In this document: in pieces, positions 10,004 through 21,668 of the stretch | Position numbering within the stretch: the stretch's first letter is position 1 | Layout of the letters: every line of letters starts with the position of its first letter | Assembly: GCF_000801105.2 (NCBI RefSeq) | Contig: NC_079516.1 | Span: 49,211,265 to 49,275,264 of the forward strand | From: Raphanus sativus | Lineage: Eukaryota; Streptophyta; Magnoliopsida; Brassicales; Brassicaceae | Direction of reading: 5' to 3' | Length of the DNA stretch: 64,000 nucleotides | The notes under the pieces: generated by a model | What the model saw: only the letters and a program-made list of their open reading frames with translations | Database searches by the model: none | What the model was told of the DNA's origin: nothing | Translations under genes and position numbers: made by a program

Positions 10004-13000
10004 TCAAAGATTCTCATTAAGCTCGAAAGCCATGATAGCAGCAGCTTTGCCTTCTTCCGCAAGAATGTTGGAATTGATGTTCTTGCAAGCTTCGATACCG
10101 TGGACAGCATGAGTACCCATTAATAGCACAGACATCAATCCGCTTGCAAAAGGATGATCTGTCTGACTGAGGCCTTTTGGTCGCTCAAATTGTAAACGTT
10201 GTGATTCATCCCCATGAAGGGCATGTCCAGCCAGTCTAAGAAGATACGGTAGCATTAGGAAGTGAGAGTGTAGATTTTTTTCCATCATCGAATCAGAGAA
10301 AAGGGAGGTGTTGGAGTCAAGAACAGTAATTTTCCGATTGAGGGGATCGACGCATAAACCCACCCAGTGTTTCCTGGAAACATTTATTGGGAAGTAATAC
10401 CTTCTACTCTGGACATTAGATACATTCTCCTCTTCGAATTCTTCAACCAATCCCCTGGGAAAAACAAAGGATATTTTTTTCCGGCTCTTACAGAAACTTG
10501 GATAACTCCTACCAACTCCAGCAGTATATCTACTGTCAAGATATACAGCCCTCTCAGAGAAATCAGGATGAAAATTTTGTTGAATACTAAATTCGAGCAA
10601 ACGAATAAGTATGTCAACAACCTGAAAACAATATGTACAAATTTATCAAATTTATTGTTATACAAGTTTACATTGACATACAATGTTAGGTGTAAAGTCG
10701 GTGTAAGGATGTTTACCTTTGAGGTTAGATGCCTCTTTCTCTCCGCAATTAACAGGATGTCTTTAGCTGAAACCGATACTCCGCCTACCTTTATCAGACT
10801 GGCATAACTAGGAGTAAGACTATAAGGAAAACTGGAAAACATTTTCCACACACTGTATATAAAGTAACCACCAACATATATAACACAAAACTCACACGTC
10901 TCGTTTTACTTGTTTGACAAGCCTCCCATAGTGCCTATCAATCTCTGTTCTGTCATCAAATGCAAAAATAAACTTCTGTGATTTTCTCACACGTGACACG
11001 ATCTCACGACCACACTCATAATCGTCAACCAGGGCTTGGGGGACACACTTTTGTCTCTTGCTTTTCCGAGACTGTTGTGGATCCTCAGTGTTGTCAACGA
11101 CATTAACTGTATTACCAGCAGCCACTTCCAACGGTTCTTCCTGAGTTAGGCCTAGAGAGAACGAAGGTACTTCCATGTTGGTTATAGGAAATCTATTTTC
11201 AACCTCCTGACATGATTGAAAATAATATCGACAATGTTCAAATACATAACACTGTAAAAAGTTGTGTTCCTAATTTTTAAAAACAAAAAGAGTATTCATA
11301 CCAATGGCTGATTAAGATCTAAAGACCTACGATGATTCTCGCTGTGAGCTGAGAGTGCAAAACTGTTATGAACATTATCCACAGCAGCAGGATGATCTAT
11401 ACGTTCATGGTTCTTTGTGGGACTAGGATTCTCCCCCTACAACCAAATTCAAAGCATAATAATCAAACCCCTCTCACATTAATCCACAACAACTCCTTAA
11501 AACAATCTAATTATTACTTACCAGACTTAAACGTGGGGATGCTGGAGGAGTAGAATAGGCACTAAGATTATCAAGAATGTTACGAATAATTTCCCCATTT
11601 ACATCTATCAGAGGACTTACATTAGATCCCCGCATATTTCCTTTATCCATAGCAGCAGTATTTCTCCCCTTCTCAGGTATCGTAGAGGGCCCACCTTCAT
11701 TGTCTTTTGTCAACTGACCAACCAAACATCTTACTGAATGCAGAATTTCGTCTTTAAATTTCGCAAGAACCCCCTCAACTAATCCAACTATAGACCCCTC
11801 AACTGAATCAACCCGCTTACAAGCTCTTAAGATAGTCCCCTCCATTGCTACAAACTCTGGTCTAACATTTTCGATCACTAGCGAGGCAATGTAACTTGGA
11901 TCGTTTGACATATTAAGAGGAGGTTGTATCTTCGGTTTCTTTAACTTAGAGGACAAATTTTCAGACTCTCTCATCCGATCGACATCTACCTTAGTTACCC
12001 CACCAACAAACATAGATTTGGTGAACACAAAGTTGTTATTGATGAGAACTACCATCTCGTCAACCTTCTCATCATCTTCTTCATCTGACCAAACCAACTG
12101 CGACTCGTCTATTGGTCTCAGGGGGTCCTCATCATTGATGCTTCTGACAAGAACCTGCATCCCATAAGTTTTCCATCATTATTTTTGGGCTGACGGTCAC
12201 AATACTATGAAACATACGCTATATGTCAACACACACAACAATCCGATTTACACATCGTAGTAATTACAAGTAAGATTTGTAGAGATTAACTTACATCACT
12301 TCGTTTATCAATGTTTCTGGCATGAGCCGGACTCAGAGTCTTTCTCCTTGGTTTAGCACTTTTGTCGTCGACATCATCTTCGCTATCGCCTTCAGATGAC
12401 GAACATGATTCCTGAATAACTTCATTGAGACATGGGACCGCCTCAACCATTACCAGCTGTAAGGCCAGAGCAAAACCTTTCACAGCAATGGTGTTCTGAG
12501 ACAAAGCTATCTCATCGCGCTCTTTAATACTTGTCATCAGCATGTCGAAGGCTAATCTTCCCCACGGATAAGAAAAAAAATCTTCTAGATCTTCAATAGC
12601 TTCAACGTGTTCTCTACATATTTTCATCTTCACATTTGTTGGGAGAAGCACAGAGGACAAAATCGCCAGGCAAGCGTATTTGATTCGTACAATCCTATCT
12701 TCAACTGTATGCTTCCTCAACATCCTTATGACGGATGCAACCGTCGCTACATCCATTTTTCCGAACAACGACGGCCAGTAAGGTTTTTCCGCAATAGTTG
12801 CTTTGAGCTTCATCTTCGATTTCAGAGGATATTTCCCACATGGAAGTCCTGTAACGATTGCAAATTCTCGGAGTGAGAAACGAATTGGTTTGCCGGCAAA
12901 TCGGAACCAAGCCTCGTGTTTTTTTTTGGTCTTCAGCTGTCTAGATAGTATGTATCTAGCAAATCTCCCAGAGAAAACCGGTTTATTAACAATTTCTAGA

Positions 13001-13293
13001 ATTTTTCCAAAGGCGGAGCCACGTATGATTTCAACTTCGTCTTCATCCAACGCCTTATAGATGCGGTTGATGGCTCCGGATGAAAGATACGTCAGCACAC
13101 GCACACCAACTGGTTCTTCCCCCACTGCAAACATCATCTCTGGTATAGATCCGACAGGTCGTTCTTCAGGTGAATCAGGCCGGTCGACTAGACGGACAGA
13201 AACCATCTTCCCTTTTCTTACAATCGTACAATGATTGATGTTTGATATGTTTTTTTTTGTTTGGTGTGATGTATCCTCTTCTTCCTTTACCAT
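10004..13293 (-). CDS. DUF1985 and Ulp1-like (KAONASHI-type) protein, 943 residues
   Basis: Six exons in phase on the minus strand: 13293-12295, 12154-11522, 11436-11302, 11206-10896, 10852-10717 and 10621-10004. All boundaries are GT-AG. Exon 1 encodes a DUF1985 region (about residues 100-260), followed by an acidic and basic linker. The last two exons encode a Ulp1/peptidase C48-like domain with His823 in RKHWVGLCVDP and Asp840 in VLDSN. The position expected to hold the nucleophilic Cys reads Ser898 (FASGLM). This architecture is known from transposon-borne ULP genes of Arabidopsis and Brassica. If it is active it would act on SUMO conjugates, but the Ser makes ordinary cysteine-protease activity doubtful. 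The gene is intact and convergent with the B3 gene, with about 700 bp between them. Confidence 0.85.
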
Positions 13294-14127
13294 ATATAAC
13301 CAGAAGAGAGAGAAACTAGCTAGCCGATAATGACAAAGGCCAATTTATGTTGAATTAAATTCCCCTTTTTACCGACACTTACAGATCAGATGCGTGAAGT
13401 ACATTTCCTTGAAGCTGAGACTGACAATGTTATGCTTTTACAATTGCTTCAATACTTACAGCATAGTAGACTACGTCATCCATAAAAGTGTGTACACGGT
13501 AGCTATAGGGTTATTTTCGGTTATACAGCAAGGGTAAACAGTTTCAATATTGAACTTTACGAAATACCTAAATATACTTTACATCATGTACAATGGATGC
13601 AATTACTCTAATTTAATTGTATAATACAAATCGTGGCATAGCAAGTGGGTGGAAGAGTAGCTTTTCTCTTTTTCACGTTCGGCAAGAGACGTTTGTTTAT
13701 GTCATGCTTTTTTGTTTGTGAATCTTCTTCTATTAATTTCAGAATATTTTTTTATCAAAATTGATTTCAGAAATTGATGCTCGCTTTTTAAATTAAAATT
13801 GACGAAACGAGTAGTATAGTACAATTAACAAAAAAAAAAGTAGTATAGTACAATCAAATCTGAAACGAAATCGTAATATATAAATTTGGGAGGAACAAGG
13901 ACAGAGAGAATTAGAAGCGAGAGGCAAAGGAGGATTGGAGGAAGGCGAGAGTGTTCACATGTCCAAGTGAAGACAAATTCGTTTTTCTGACAGAATCGGT
14001 CCTGACTCCAGACACTAGTTTTTTTATATAACCTCATAGTGTCCGAATAGAACAGCGGGACAAGTGCGGTTCTCTCGCCACATGTAGTTCTCCCGCACTG
14101 CATTCACCATTCAGCATTTTCTGTTTG
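13294..14127. other. Intergenic region right of the ULP gene
   Basis: AT-rich with no supported gene. Short duplicated words (TAGTATAGTACAAT at about 13810 and 13841) are present. The right end of the MULE should lie somewhere here, but I could not place it. Confidence 0.45.
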
Positions 14128-15011
14128 TAAAAGCAGTTCAAACGGAAGATCTGCATGCAATTCAATATTTTTGTCTTTTTATGGAAAAAGTAGGAGATCT
14201 ACATGCAGATCTCATCCGCTAACATTTGGTGATGTTGAACTGCTTTTTTTTTGTTTGGTCAATAAATAATTTTGTTATAACACATAACTTTAAAATATAT
14301 TTATCTAGTCTTATGAATATAATATTTTTACTTTGTTTTATTTACAACTTTAACAATACAAAATTATTATTCTCTACTTATTATTTTTTGTCATATAATT
14401 TTTATTTTTTAAAATAATCATTTTAATATAATACATATTTCAATATATTATGTATATCTATAGTAATATAGTTTAAATATGTATATTAATGTAAGAGATG
14501 TGTATTTTGTATTACGCAAATATATAGTAATATAATTTAAATATGTATATTTATGAAGAGAGATGTATATTTTATTTATATATTTAGTTATGATATGTAT
14601 TATGAAAATATATAGTAATATAATTGAAATATGAATAATAATAGAAGAGATATATCATTAAATTTTTGTTTTAAAATTGTGACATTATGGATTTAGTGCA
14701 ATAATTTTTGTTATTTATGTACTATATATATATTATATACTTTGATATATTTTATTATAATTTTTTAAACATTTAATCTACTTTATTTGGATTTTTTCAT
14801 TTAAAACTATAATAACTGTTTGTTCTGATTGTTCCATATTTTTTTCATTTAAAACTATAATAACTGTTTGTTCTGATTGTTCCGTATTTCTCATGTATAT
14901 TCTGTAACTCTTCTGTTTGATCCGCTTAATTTGCACTTCTTCTACTTGATCTGCTTGATCTGCACTTCTCCTACTTGATCTGTTTGATCTGCACTGCTTG
15001 AACTGCTTTTA
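14128..15011. mobile_element. AT-rich element bounded by inverted TAAAAGCAGTTCAA
   Basis: Perfect 14-bp inverted repeats lie at 14128-14141 and 14998-15011. An inner inverted copy (TTGAACTGCTTT near 14234) makes a 118-bp fold-back at the left end. The body holds degenerate tandem repeats at about 14460-14650, a 48-bp tandem pair near 14798 and 14846, and GATCTGC-rich repeats near 14940-15000. TA flanks both sides, which would suit a Tc1/mariner-type MITE, but the duplication is too short to prove insertion. Confidence 0.45.
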
Positions 15012-15695
15012 CTATTCGAAGCCATAGTTTTTAATCTGTTTTTTTATTGTTGTATGAGAAAGAAACGTGTATTATGGCTATATTACAAAACAGAAGGGTT
15101 CAGATTCAGTCCACATAGGTCCTACTTTTTTTTCTTTGGACCTAAATCTTAATTTTGTTGTAGTAAAGGCAAGTCACGCCGGTACGCGAGGGCCTCACGT
15201 GATTCCACGTGTTTTATTATGCACTCTTTTTTTTTTTTTTTTGTTATCATCGCTCTTATCGTTCTCCATTTCTTTGCTTTTATTGTAGTTTGGTAAATCA
15301 TTGAATTTTCCTTTTAGTCCAAAAATTACCTAATATTTATTTTTATTTTGTAAAATTTTGATTCTTTCTCACGTGTATTTTGAAAGATGATAGCGAAAGA
15401 CGAATCTAGACGCCTACGAAACATATTTCTACGGGTCCAGTTATGCTTTGATACCATACACATTCACGTGATTGCAAATATTTATTTAGGCGTAACACAG
15501 ACGCTTACTAAAACTCTACATAAGCACATGCCTAGATATGTAAATCTAACTATCTACATAAATTTTTTAACTACGCAAAAAAGGCTACTACTAAACTCGG
15601 GAGCAACATGCGTATTTATCAGGAAAGAGAGAAAATAATACAAAAGAAACATAGAGGAAAAAGGAAAGAACAAATCTTTCTGGTGAGAAAACACA
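15012..15695. other. Intergenic region, no supported gene
   Basis: Contains an (T)n run near 15230 and no reading frame I can support. Confidence 0.4.
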
Positions 15696-15705
15696 CACAT
15701 GACAC

Positions 15706-16272
15706 GGGAAAATGAGCATTTAAATCATCAACTATTTAAAATCAGCAAGTTTAATCCCGAAACTATCACTTGCATGATTTTATTCCTCAACTAATAGTTG
15801 ACTTGGCAAATTAGTGACCGAAAAAGTCAACCGTAAAGTCATAAACGATTCTCGTTAGTTTTATATCAATTATTTCCGCCAATGAATTTGAAAACCTCGA
15901 ACTATCCAAATTCAAATCTTTAACTTTGAGTGAAGACGATTTCTCGTGACGGAAAGACGGTTTCCGATGATGTTTGTTTCCGTGATTGCACCGGATTTTT
16001 TTCTTTTATTCACCGGAAACCGCTTTCCGTCACCAGAAATCGTTTTCGCTCAATGTTAAAGATTTGAATTTGGAGATTTCTAATTTTTTAAATTTAATGC
16101 TGGAGATAATTAATATAAAATTAACGAGAATCGTTTATAATTACACAGTTGACTTTTTCGGTCACTAATTTGCCAAGTCAACTATTAGTTGGGGAATAAA
16201 ATCATGCAAGTGATAGTTCGGGATTAAACTTGTCAATTTCAAATAGTCGAGGATTTAAATGCCCATTTTCTC
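15706..16272. mobile_element. Long-TIR MULE-type MITE
   Basis: Terminal inverted repeats of well over 100 bp begin GGGAAAATGAGCATTTAAAT on the left; the right end reads GAGAAAATGGGCATTTAAAT when reversed. A 10-bp target duplication CACATGACAC lies at 15696-15705 and 16273-16282. The 9-10 bp duplication and long TIRs point to a Mutator-like MITE with no coding capacity. Its right duplication overlaps the left duplication of the next element. Confidence 0.8.
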
Positions 16273-16296
16273 CACATGACACAGCACATTAACACA

Positions 16297-17085
16297 CAGC
16301 CTCTATAATTGAGAAGCGAGAGAAGAGAGAGAAGAGAGAGAAAGTAGATCGGGTTTCTTTTTTGGCCGACGACGGTGGCTCCGTCAGTCATGTTGTCGGC
16401 CGGGATCTCTTGAGTTTCGTTTCTCGGTTGTGACCTCAGTTCAGGTATCTTTTGTCTCTGGCGGTGCATCTTCTTCTCGGTGGCCGTTCGGCTCAAGTTT
16501 CCGCCGTGGCTCCTGTTACGATAAAGGAGGACGGTCGGCTAAAACTTTTGCGTCGCTTTTTCCTTCGGCTGACGGCGGCTCTGTCTTTTTATTTTCGGTT
16601 TTTTGTGCGGTTTCTCGATCTGCACTCTAGACTCGTACGGTTTGTTTCCGACGGGGATAGAGGCGCATATGGAAAGAGTTTAAGGGGCGAGTGGTGATCT
16701 GTAGTCGGTAGAATAGTGAAGCTCTCCGACGGTGAGTGAAGTTGGTTTCACGCGAAGTTTTATTCTCGGTGTCGGCGTTGTTTAGTGGTGGAGGAGATCT
16801 CGCAGGAGCGATTGAATCTCTCCGATCTAGAAAACACCTGAGTCAAGACGTTTGCAGGGAAGAAGAGATGGAGTGGTTGGCCTCCGGAGATCTCTGGCGG
16901 TTCGGTCAGGGGATCGGAGGTGAGTTTCTTGCGGCAGCAGCACTTTTGCTTCTAAGGTTTTATCTGCTTGGGCCTTTGGGCCGTGCTATGTGTTGACCCG
17001 TTTGGTTTGTGGGCATCAACCTTTTTGTAACTCTGTTGGGTTAGACCCATTCTTTTAATAATATTTAGACGGAAAAAAAAAAAAA
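16297..17085 (+). mobile_element. Poly(A) retroposon with 19-bp target duplication
   Basis: Direct repeats GACACAGCACATTAACACA lie at 16278-16296 and 17086-17104. The insert ends in about 13 A residues, preceded by a TTTTAATAATATTTAGACGG tail like plant LINE 3' ends. It has GC-richer open stretches but no reverse transcriptase, so it is probably a short non-autonomous or internally deleted non-LTR retroposon. Confidence 0.75.
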
Positions 17086-17198
17086 GACACAGCACATTAA
17101 CACAAGGTATCTAAGGGTATGACTGCACGTGTCAACATGCAAAGATAAAAACATGCGATCTTTTAGTAGTTTCATATTTTATGTTTTATAGAAAAACT

Positions 17199-18128
17199 AG
17201 GGGTGTTCAATCCGGATATCGGTTCGGTTTCGGTTCGGTTTTTTCGGTTTTTCGGTATTTCGGTTAGTAAAATACAACTACCATTCTAAATCCATATTTA
17301 CTTCGGTTCGGTTCGGTTTATATACTGTCGGTTTTCGGTTTATTCGGTTTTATACCAAAAAACATAATTCTTTATTTTGTGATCATATTATATGAATTTT
17401 AAAGTCATGTTGTCAACACATTCATTTATTAAAAAATATTATATGTTTAAATAAAAGAACAAAAAAATAAAAAACGCTTATACCATCTAATAAAATAATC
17501 AAATTTAGAATTAAAATCAAAGCTTAGAATTTTGAATAAAAGTAAAAAGCTAAAAACAAACAGAAGCAAGAACCACTAAAGAATTGTTTTCTATTCTTCC
17601 ATATTTAGCGTTCATCAAATTCATGTTTCTTCGATTGAACACGAATCTCTGTTCATTTATAGATTAAAAAAAATTGTGAAAAATTTCTACTAATTGTTGT
17701 CCATCAAATTTATAATCTTTATTTCAATTTATTTAATGCTAAAATAAAGCAAAAAGATCAAAAAGAAAACTAAAAAAATAAGAAGCATCGGTTGCAATGA
17801 ATTGTATTTAATTATACTTCAAATGTTTTACAAATCATGACTTCTTTATTAGTATAAAAATATGGTAATAGTTATTAGCAAACAAATTAACTTATGATTT
17901 TCATACGTTGTTATAAAATATATACATATTTACATGTTTCTATTTTTGATCGGTTTTATTCGGTTTATTCGGTTTTATCGGTTATATACCAAACCATATC
18001 CAAATCCTACGGTTTTTAGAAAATTACATCCATTCGATTTGTATGGTATATACCAAATCCAAACCACATTGTCTATTTCGGTTCGGTTCGGTTCGGTACG
18101 GTTCGGTTTTACCATATTGAACAGCCCT
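17199..18128. mobile_element. Non-autonomous hAT-type element
   Basis: Inverted ends AGGGGTGTTCAAT and ATTGAACAGCCCT are flanked by an exact 8-bp duplication GAAAAACT (17191-17198 and 18129-18136), the hAT signature. Both subterminal regions are arrays of CGGTT/TTCGGTTCGG words, the usual transposase-binding pattern of such elements. There is no coding capacity. Confidence 0.85.
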
Positions 18129-18290
18129 GAAAAACTCAAAAAAATACAATACAAAGACTACTTTGCCTTCATCACATGTCAATCTCTGTTTTAAAACCGT
18201 CTAGTAAATTTCCTCAAAACGACCACGAAGATATTAATGAGAGTATAATTTATGCATGGTTGATTGATTCTAAAAATCAATAGATTTGTT

Positions 18291-18313
18291 TTTTTTTTTT
18301 TTTTGGGCAACGG
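18291..18313 (-). mobile_element. Micro-retroposon footprint
   Basis: A (T)14 run plus GGGCAACGG lies between exact 16-bp copies of AATCAATAGATTTGTT at 18275-18290 and 18314-18329. Read on the minus strand it is a poly(A) insertion truncated to about 10 bp. Confidence 0.6.
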
Positions 18314-18329
18314 AATCAATAGATTTGTT

Positions 18330-19117
18330 AAGTTGTTTAAAAAGTTGTAAAGATTTTTTTTTATATTTAAAAAGTTTATCAAAATTTATTAGTATAGTGA
18401 TAGCGATCTCGAGATTATATATTTGAAGTTTTTTTATGAGTAAAATTGTCTAGAATTCAAAATCTAATAACTCTAGATTTAATAGAATTATATAATCATT
18501 AAAATCAAACTTTTTGAATAACAATAGAATTTGTAAGTTATTAAATAATCATAAAACTAATAATACTAGATTTTAGTAAAAATGTTAGAATCTAGTAACT
18601 AATAACATTAACTTAACAATTTTAACAATCACTAGAAATTCACATCCCACTGACACTTTCCAAATTTTACTAAAAAAAAAAAAGTTTTCTTGAAGGTTAA
18701 AAATTGAAATGACCATGTGTATTTTGTTACATTAGTTTTTTCTTCTTTTGTTTTACTAAAGAAATTAACATGTTATTTGTAAGACCACACAAAATTCTGG
18801 TCGAGATTTTTTTCTGTGCACAAAGTTCTGATTGAGATTGAAATCAGTTTAAATAGATAATACAGAGAACTAAAACATAATAGTTTTTTCTTTTGAAAAC
18901 TCTTTTAGGTAAGAATAAAAAAAATTATTGACTGAATTAACAACCAAACTGTAACTAACCGTAAAACGATAAATAAGTTTCTAAGACCATCATTATCGAC
19001 GTCCTAAATGCCGTATCTTAGTAATAATAACTCAAAATTTAAATCAAAATTAGGTAAAAACGAAGGACGTATCTTAATTAAGAAGTTTTCAAGCAAGTCC
19101 TTAAGGGCACGTGTCAT
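18330..19117. other. AT-rich intergenic region
   Basis: Nothing I can support; very low complexity. Confidence 0.4.
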
Positions 19118-20360
19118 CATGGAGGGAAGCATCTCGCCGCTTTGCGTACGCTCTTCGTCGACTCTGTGTTACTTCTCAAATAACGTTTCGCTAAATTCTC
19201 ACCGTTCACTAGGATTTATATTTGTGATTCTCTCCGGCGACGAACTGTGTATCCCTGCGAACGGGAAACAGACGGTTGTTTCTTTCTCCGACGAGAGGCG
19301 CTCTCCGTACGCCGACGCTTACCGCGGAAGAAGTGAAAGATGTCCCGATGCCAAAGATTGATAAGAGCTGCCGATTGAGCAGTCCCCGCGCCGCCCGCGA
19401 ACTCGCTCTGTATGTTTCTCTTATTTCTATTTGGTTCTGATAACGTACTCCTTTCGTTGATTTGAATAGAATCGGAACTGTTTGATTCATTTTTGCTTTA
19501 CTAGAATTGGAACTGTTTGATTTATTTTTGCTGCAATAAAGTCAATAGGAATTTTATTGTAATTTTATGTTGGTTTTTTGTCAATACTAAATCTTGAGAG
19601 CGTCATTATTTGGATCTTGTGACATGACTCCAGGACCAGCCTGTGATGATTGGTTTGTACAGAGCCTGGATATGAGTTTGACAAGGCTTCTTTGTTGGAA
19701 TACAACCACATGAGCTTTGGGGGACCTCCGGTTAAAACAGAGACTAGTGATGAGGAAGATGAGCTTGTGCGCCATGATGAAAACGAATCAAAGATTGGTA
19801 GGTTTTGTTCTACTTTACTTATATAGCAAACAAGACTCTTGTTTGGGTTGGCTCATGGGAATTTCCATCTTTTTAACATGTAATTCTGTCACTGTTTCTG
19901 CAGAAGCAGAAGTGCTTTCAGCTCCCCCTAAGCTGGTGTACAGCAAACTTGTTTTAAGGTAAATATATTATATGTATCAATAAATTCTGGATATCTTATT
20001 CCCATTATGTGTTTTTCCAAAAGGTTTGCAAAGAAACTCTTGGCTGCAGTGGGTGATAAATGGGATAGTCATGTCGTCACATCGAGAAAATTTCCCCTCC
20101 GGATTGGGAGGTATAAATTGAACACTTGGAACTGTTACTCTGGTCAAGTATTGGATAGTTGAAAACTATCATTTTCTTCCATTGTCCTTTTGTTGTGATA
20201 GCTTTCGTTATTGCTAGCTGTTTGCTTGTGCTTTTGAATTAGCTTGAGCATCTAAAAGCTGGTTCTCATTTCGTTTGTGTGATTGTAGAGTACACCAGCC
20301 GGAAGAGTACTAGAGTTTTCGATTCTTCATTTAGCAATGTCTGAATGGAACAGAAGCTTG
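19118..20360 (+). pseudogene. NusB-like (transcription antitermination factor) pseudogene
   Basis: Pieces of a plastid-type NusB protein (At4g26370-like) lie in order but in different frames. They are an N-terminal region from 19118, TPTLTAEEVKDVPMPKIDKS with SPRAARELAL (about 19310-19410), GYEFDKASLLEYNHMSFGG through ETSDEEDELVRHDE (about 19660-19800), EAEVLSAPPKLVYSKLVLR and FAKKLLAAV (about 19905-20080), ISPPDW in a shifted frame (about 20090), and TPAGRVLEFSILHLAMSE (about 20290-20350). Frameshifts separate the first and second pieces and lie near 20085. The exon between ARELAL and GYEFDK and the C-terminus are missing. The locus is out of the chromosome-2-like gene order, so it looks like a transposed, decayed copy that kept some introns. 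Confidence 0.8.
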
Positions 20361-20464
20361 AGGCCAGTTAAGCCATTCGAAATAAGGATCATCAAGACAT
20401 TAAGGTAGGCAAAGACCATGGTCTATAGGCACAAGCTCAGCAGCTTCAACTCCATTGTAACAAC

Positions 20465-20620
20465 AACTCTCATCTTGGTCATGTATCTTCTTCACTAAAA
20501 GTTATTTCAAAAAAAATAATAATAATCACCAAAACTCTCATCTTGGTCATGTTACTAGTTATCTTCTTCACTAAAACTCTCATCTTGGTCATGTTACTAG
20601 TTATTTCAGAATAAAAAAAA
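20465..20620. repeat. Short tandem repeat, about 42-bp unit
   Basis: ACTCTCATCTTGGTCATGT recurs at about 20465, 20533 and 20575; the last two units are 42 bp apart. It follows the NusB relic. Confidence 0.6.
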
Positions 20621-21000
20621 ATTAACCTAAGGACCAACAATAAGTCCCACCAATAATCATCATTTTCATTAAAAGTCCTTAACAATGTCCTAATCTAAAA
20701 ATAACAATAAAAAACTCTAAGGACCACCAAATATGTCCCATTGATAATGATGCTCTAAGGTTCAAGCAAAATATAAAACATCTCCCACAATGTTTCTCAT
20801 TTCCCAAAGCACTACACAATATTTGGGTCTATCAACTCTGACATATCCTCATCAACATGCACACCAAAAAGTGATCTAGAAAATAAATTATTTTTAATGT
20901 GTGGAGTTTTATATAATTTTGAACTGTAAAATAAAACTTTGGAAACTGTTTTAATATCTACAGGAAAAATTAAGCAAGAAAAAAGTACATATCTGAAAAA

Positions 21001-21668
21001 CATTTATTTTGGATTTAAACGTTTATGAATGTTGCTTGAAAAAGAAAATTACATTGCATATGAGATCCTAGGTTGGTGATGGCAGCATATTTGGGTATAT
21101 ATTGTTAATCAATAAGTCACTTAGTCTTTTTTTTTTCATAACGAGTTCTATGATATATATTGCATAATGAGTTGTGGGAAAGCTATCATATTATCAGGCG
21201 ATCAGCTATGGCTTTTAAGATTTTGATATCCTGTCATTATAATGTTTGGATTTTGTCAAATATCAAATTCATGGAGTTAGTAGAAGATAAATTTAGGTAG
21301 AGTTGATTAATTTTAAAAATCAATAAATTTATAACATTTATTTTGGATTTAAACTTTTATGAATGTTGCTTGAAAAAGAAAATTACATTGCATATGAGAT
21401 CCTAGGTTGGTGATGGCAGCATATTTGGGTATATATTGTTAATCAATAAGTCACTTGGTCTTTTTTTTTTCATAACGAGTTCTATGATATATATTGCATA
21501 ATGAGTTGTGGGAAAGCTATCATATTATCAGGCGATCAGCTATGGCTTTTAAGATTTTGATATCCTGTCATTATAATGTTTGGATTTTGTCAAATATCAA
21601 ATTCATGGAGTTAGTAGAATATAAATTTAGGTAGAGTTGATTAATTTTAAAAATCAATAAATTTATTA
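21001..21668. repeat. 334-bp near-perfect tandem duplication
   Basis: Unit 1 (21001-21334) and unit 2 (21335-21668) differ at only a few positions, such as GTTTA/CTTTTA near the start and one base near 21290/21620. Neither unit has a coding signal. The near identity implies a recent event. Confidence 0.8.

Larger units (their letters stand above)
2800..13300. mobile_element. Composite Mutator-like element (KAONASHI/VANDAL type) with MURA, B3 and ULP genes; ends not resolved
   Basis: A MURA-like transposase (plus), a REM-like B3 gene (plus) and a DUF1985/Ulp1-like gene (minus) lie end to end with no other gene between them. A MULE transposase paired with a Ulp1-like protease is the hallmark of KAONASHI MULEs and related Brassicaceae elements. 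I found no convincing terminal inverted repeats or target duplication, which fits a non-TIR MULE, so the limits given are gene limits only. The B3 gene may be element cargo or a host gene lying between two separate elements. Supporting one unit, non-coding parts near 7.3-7.7 kb and 9.6-9.8 kb share sequence and the word TAATACCGGTT. Confidence 0.55.
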
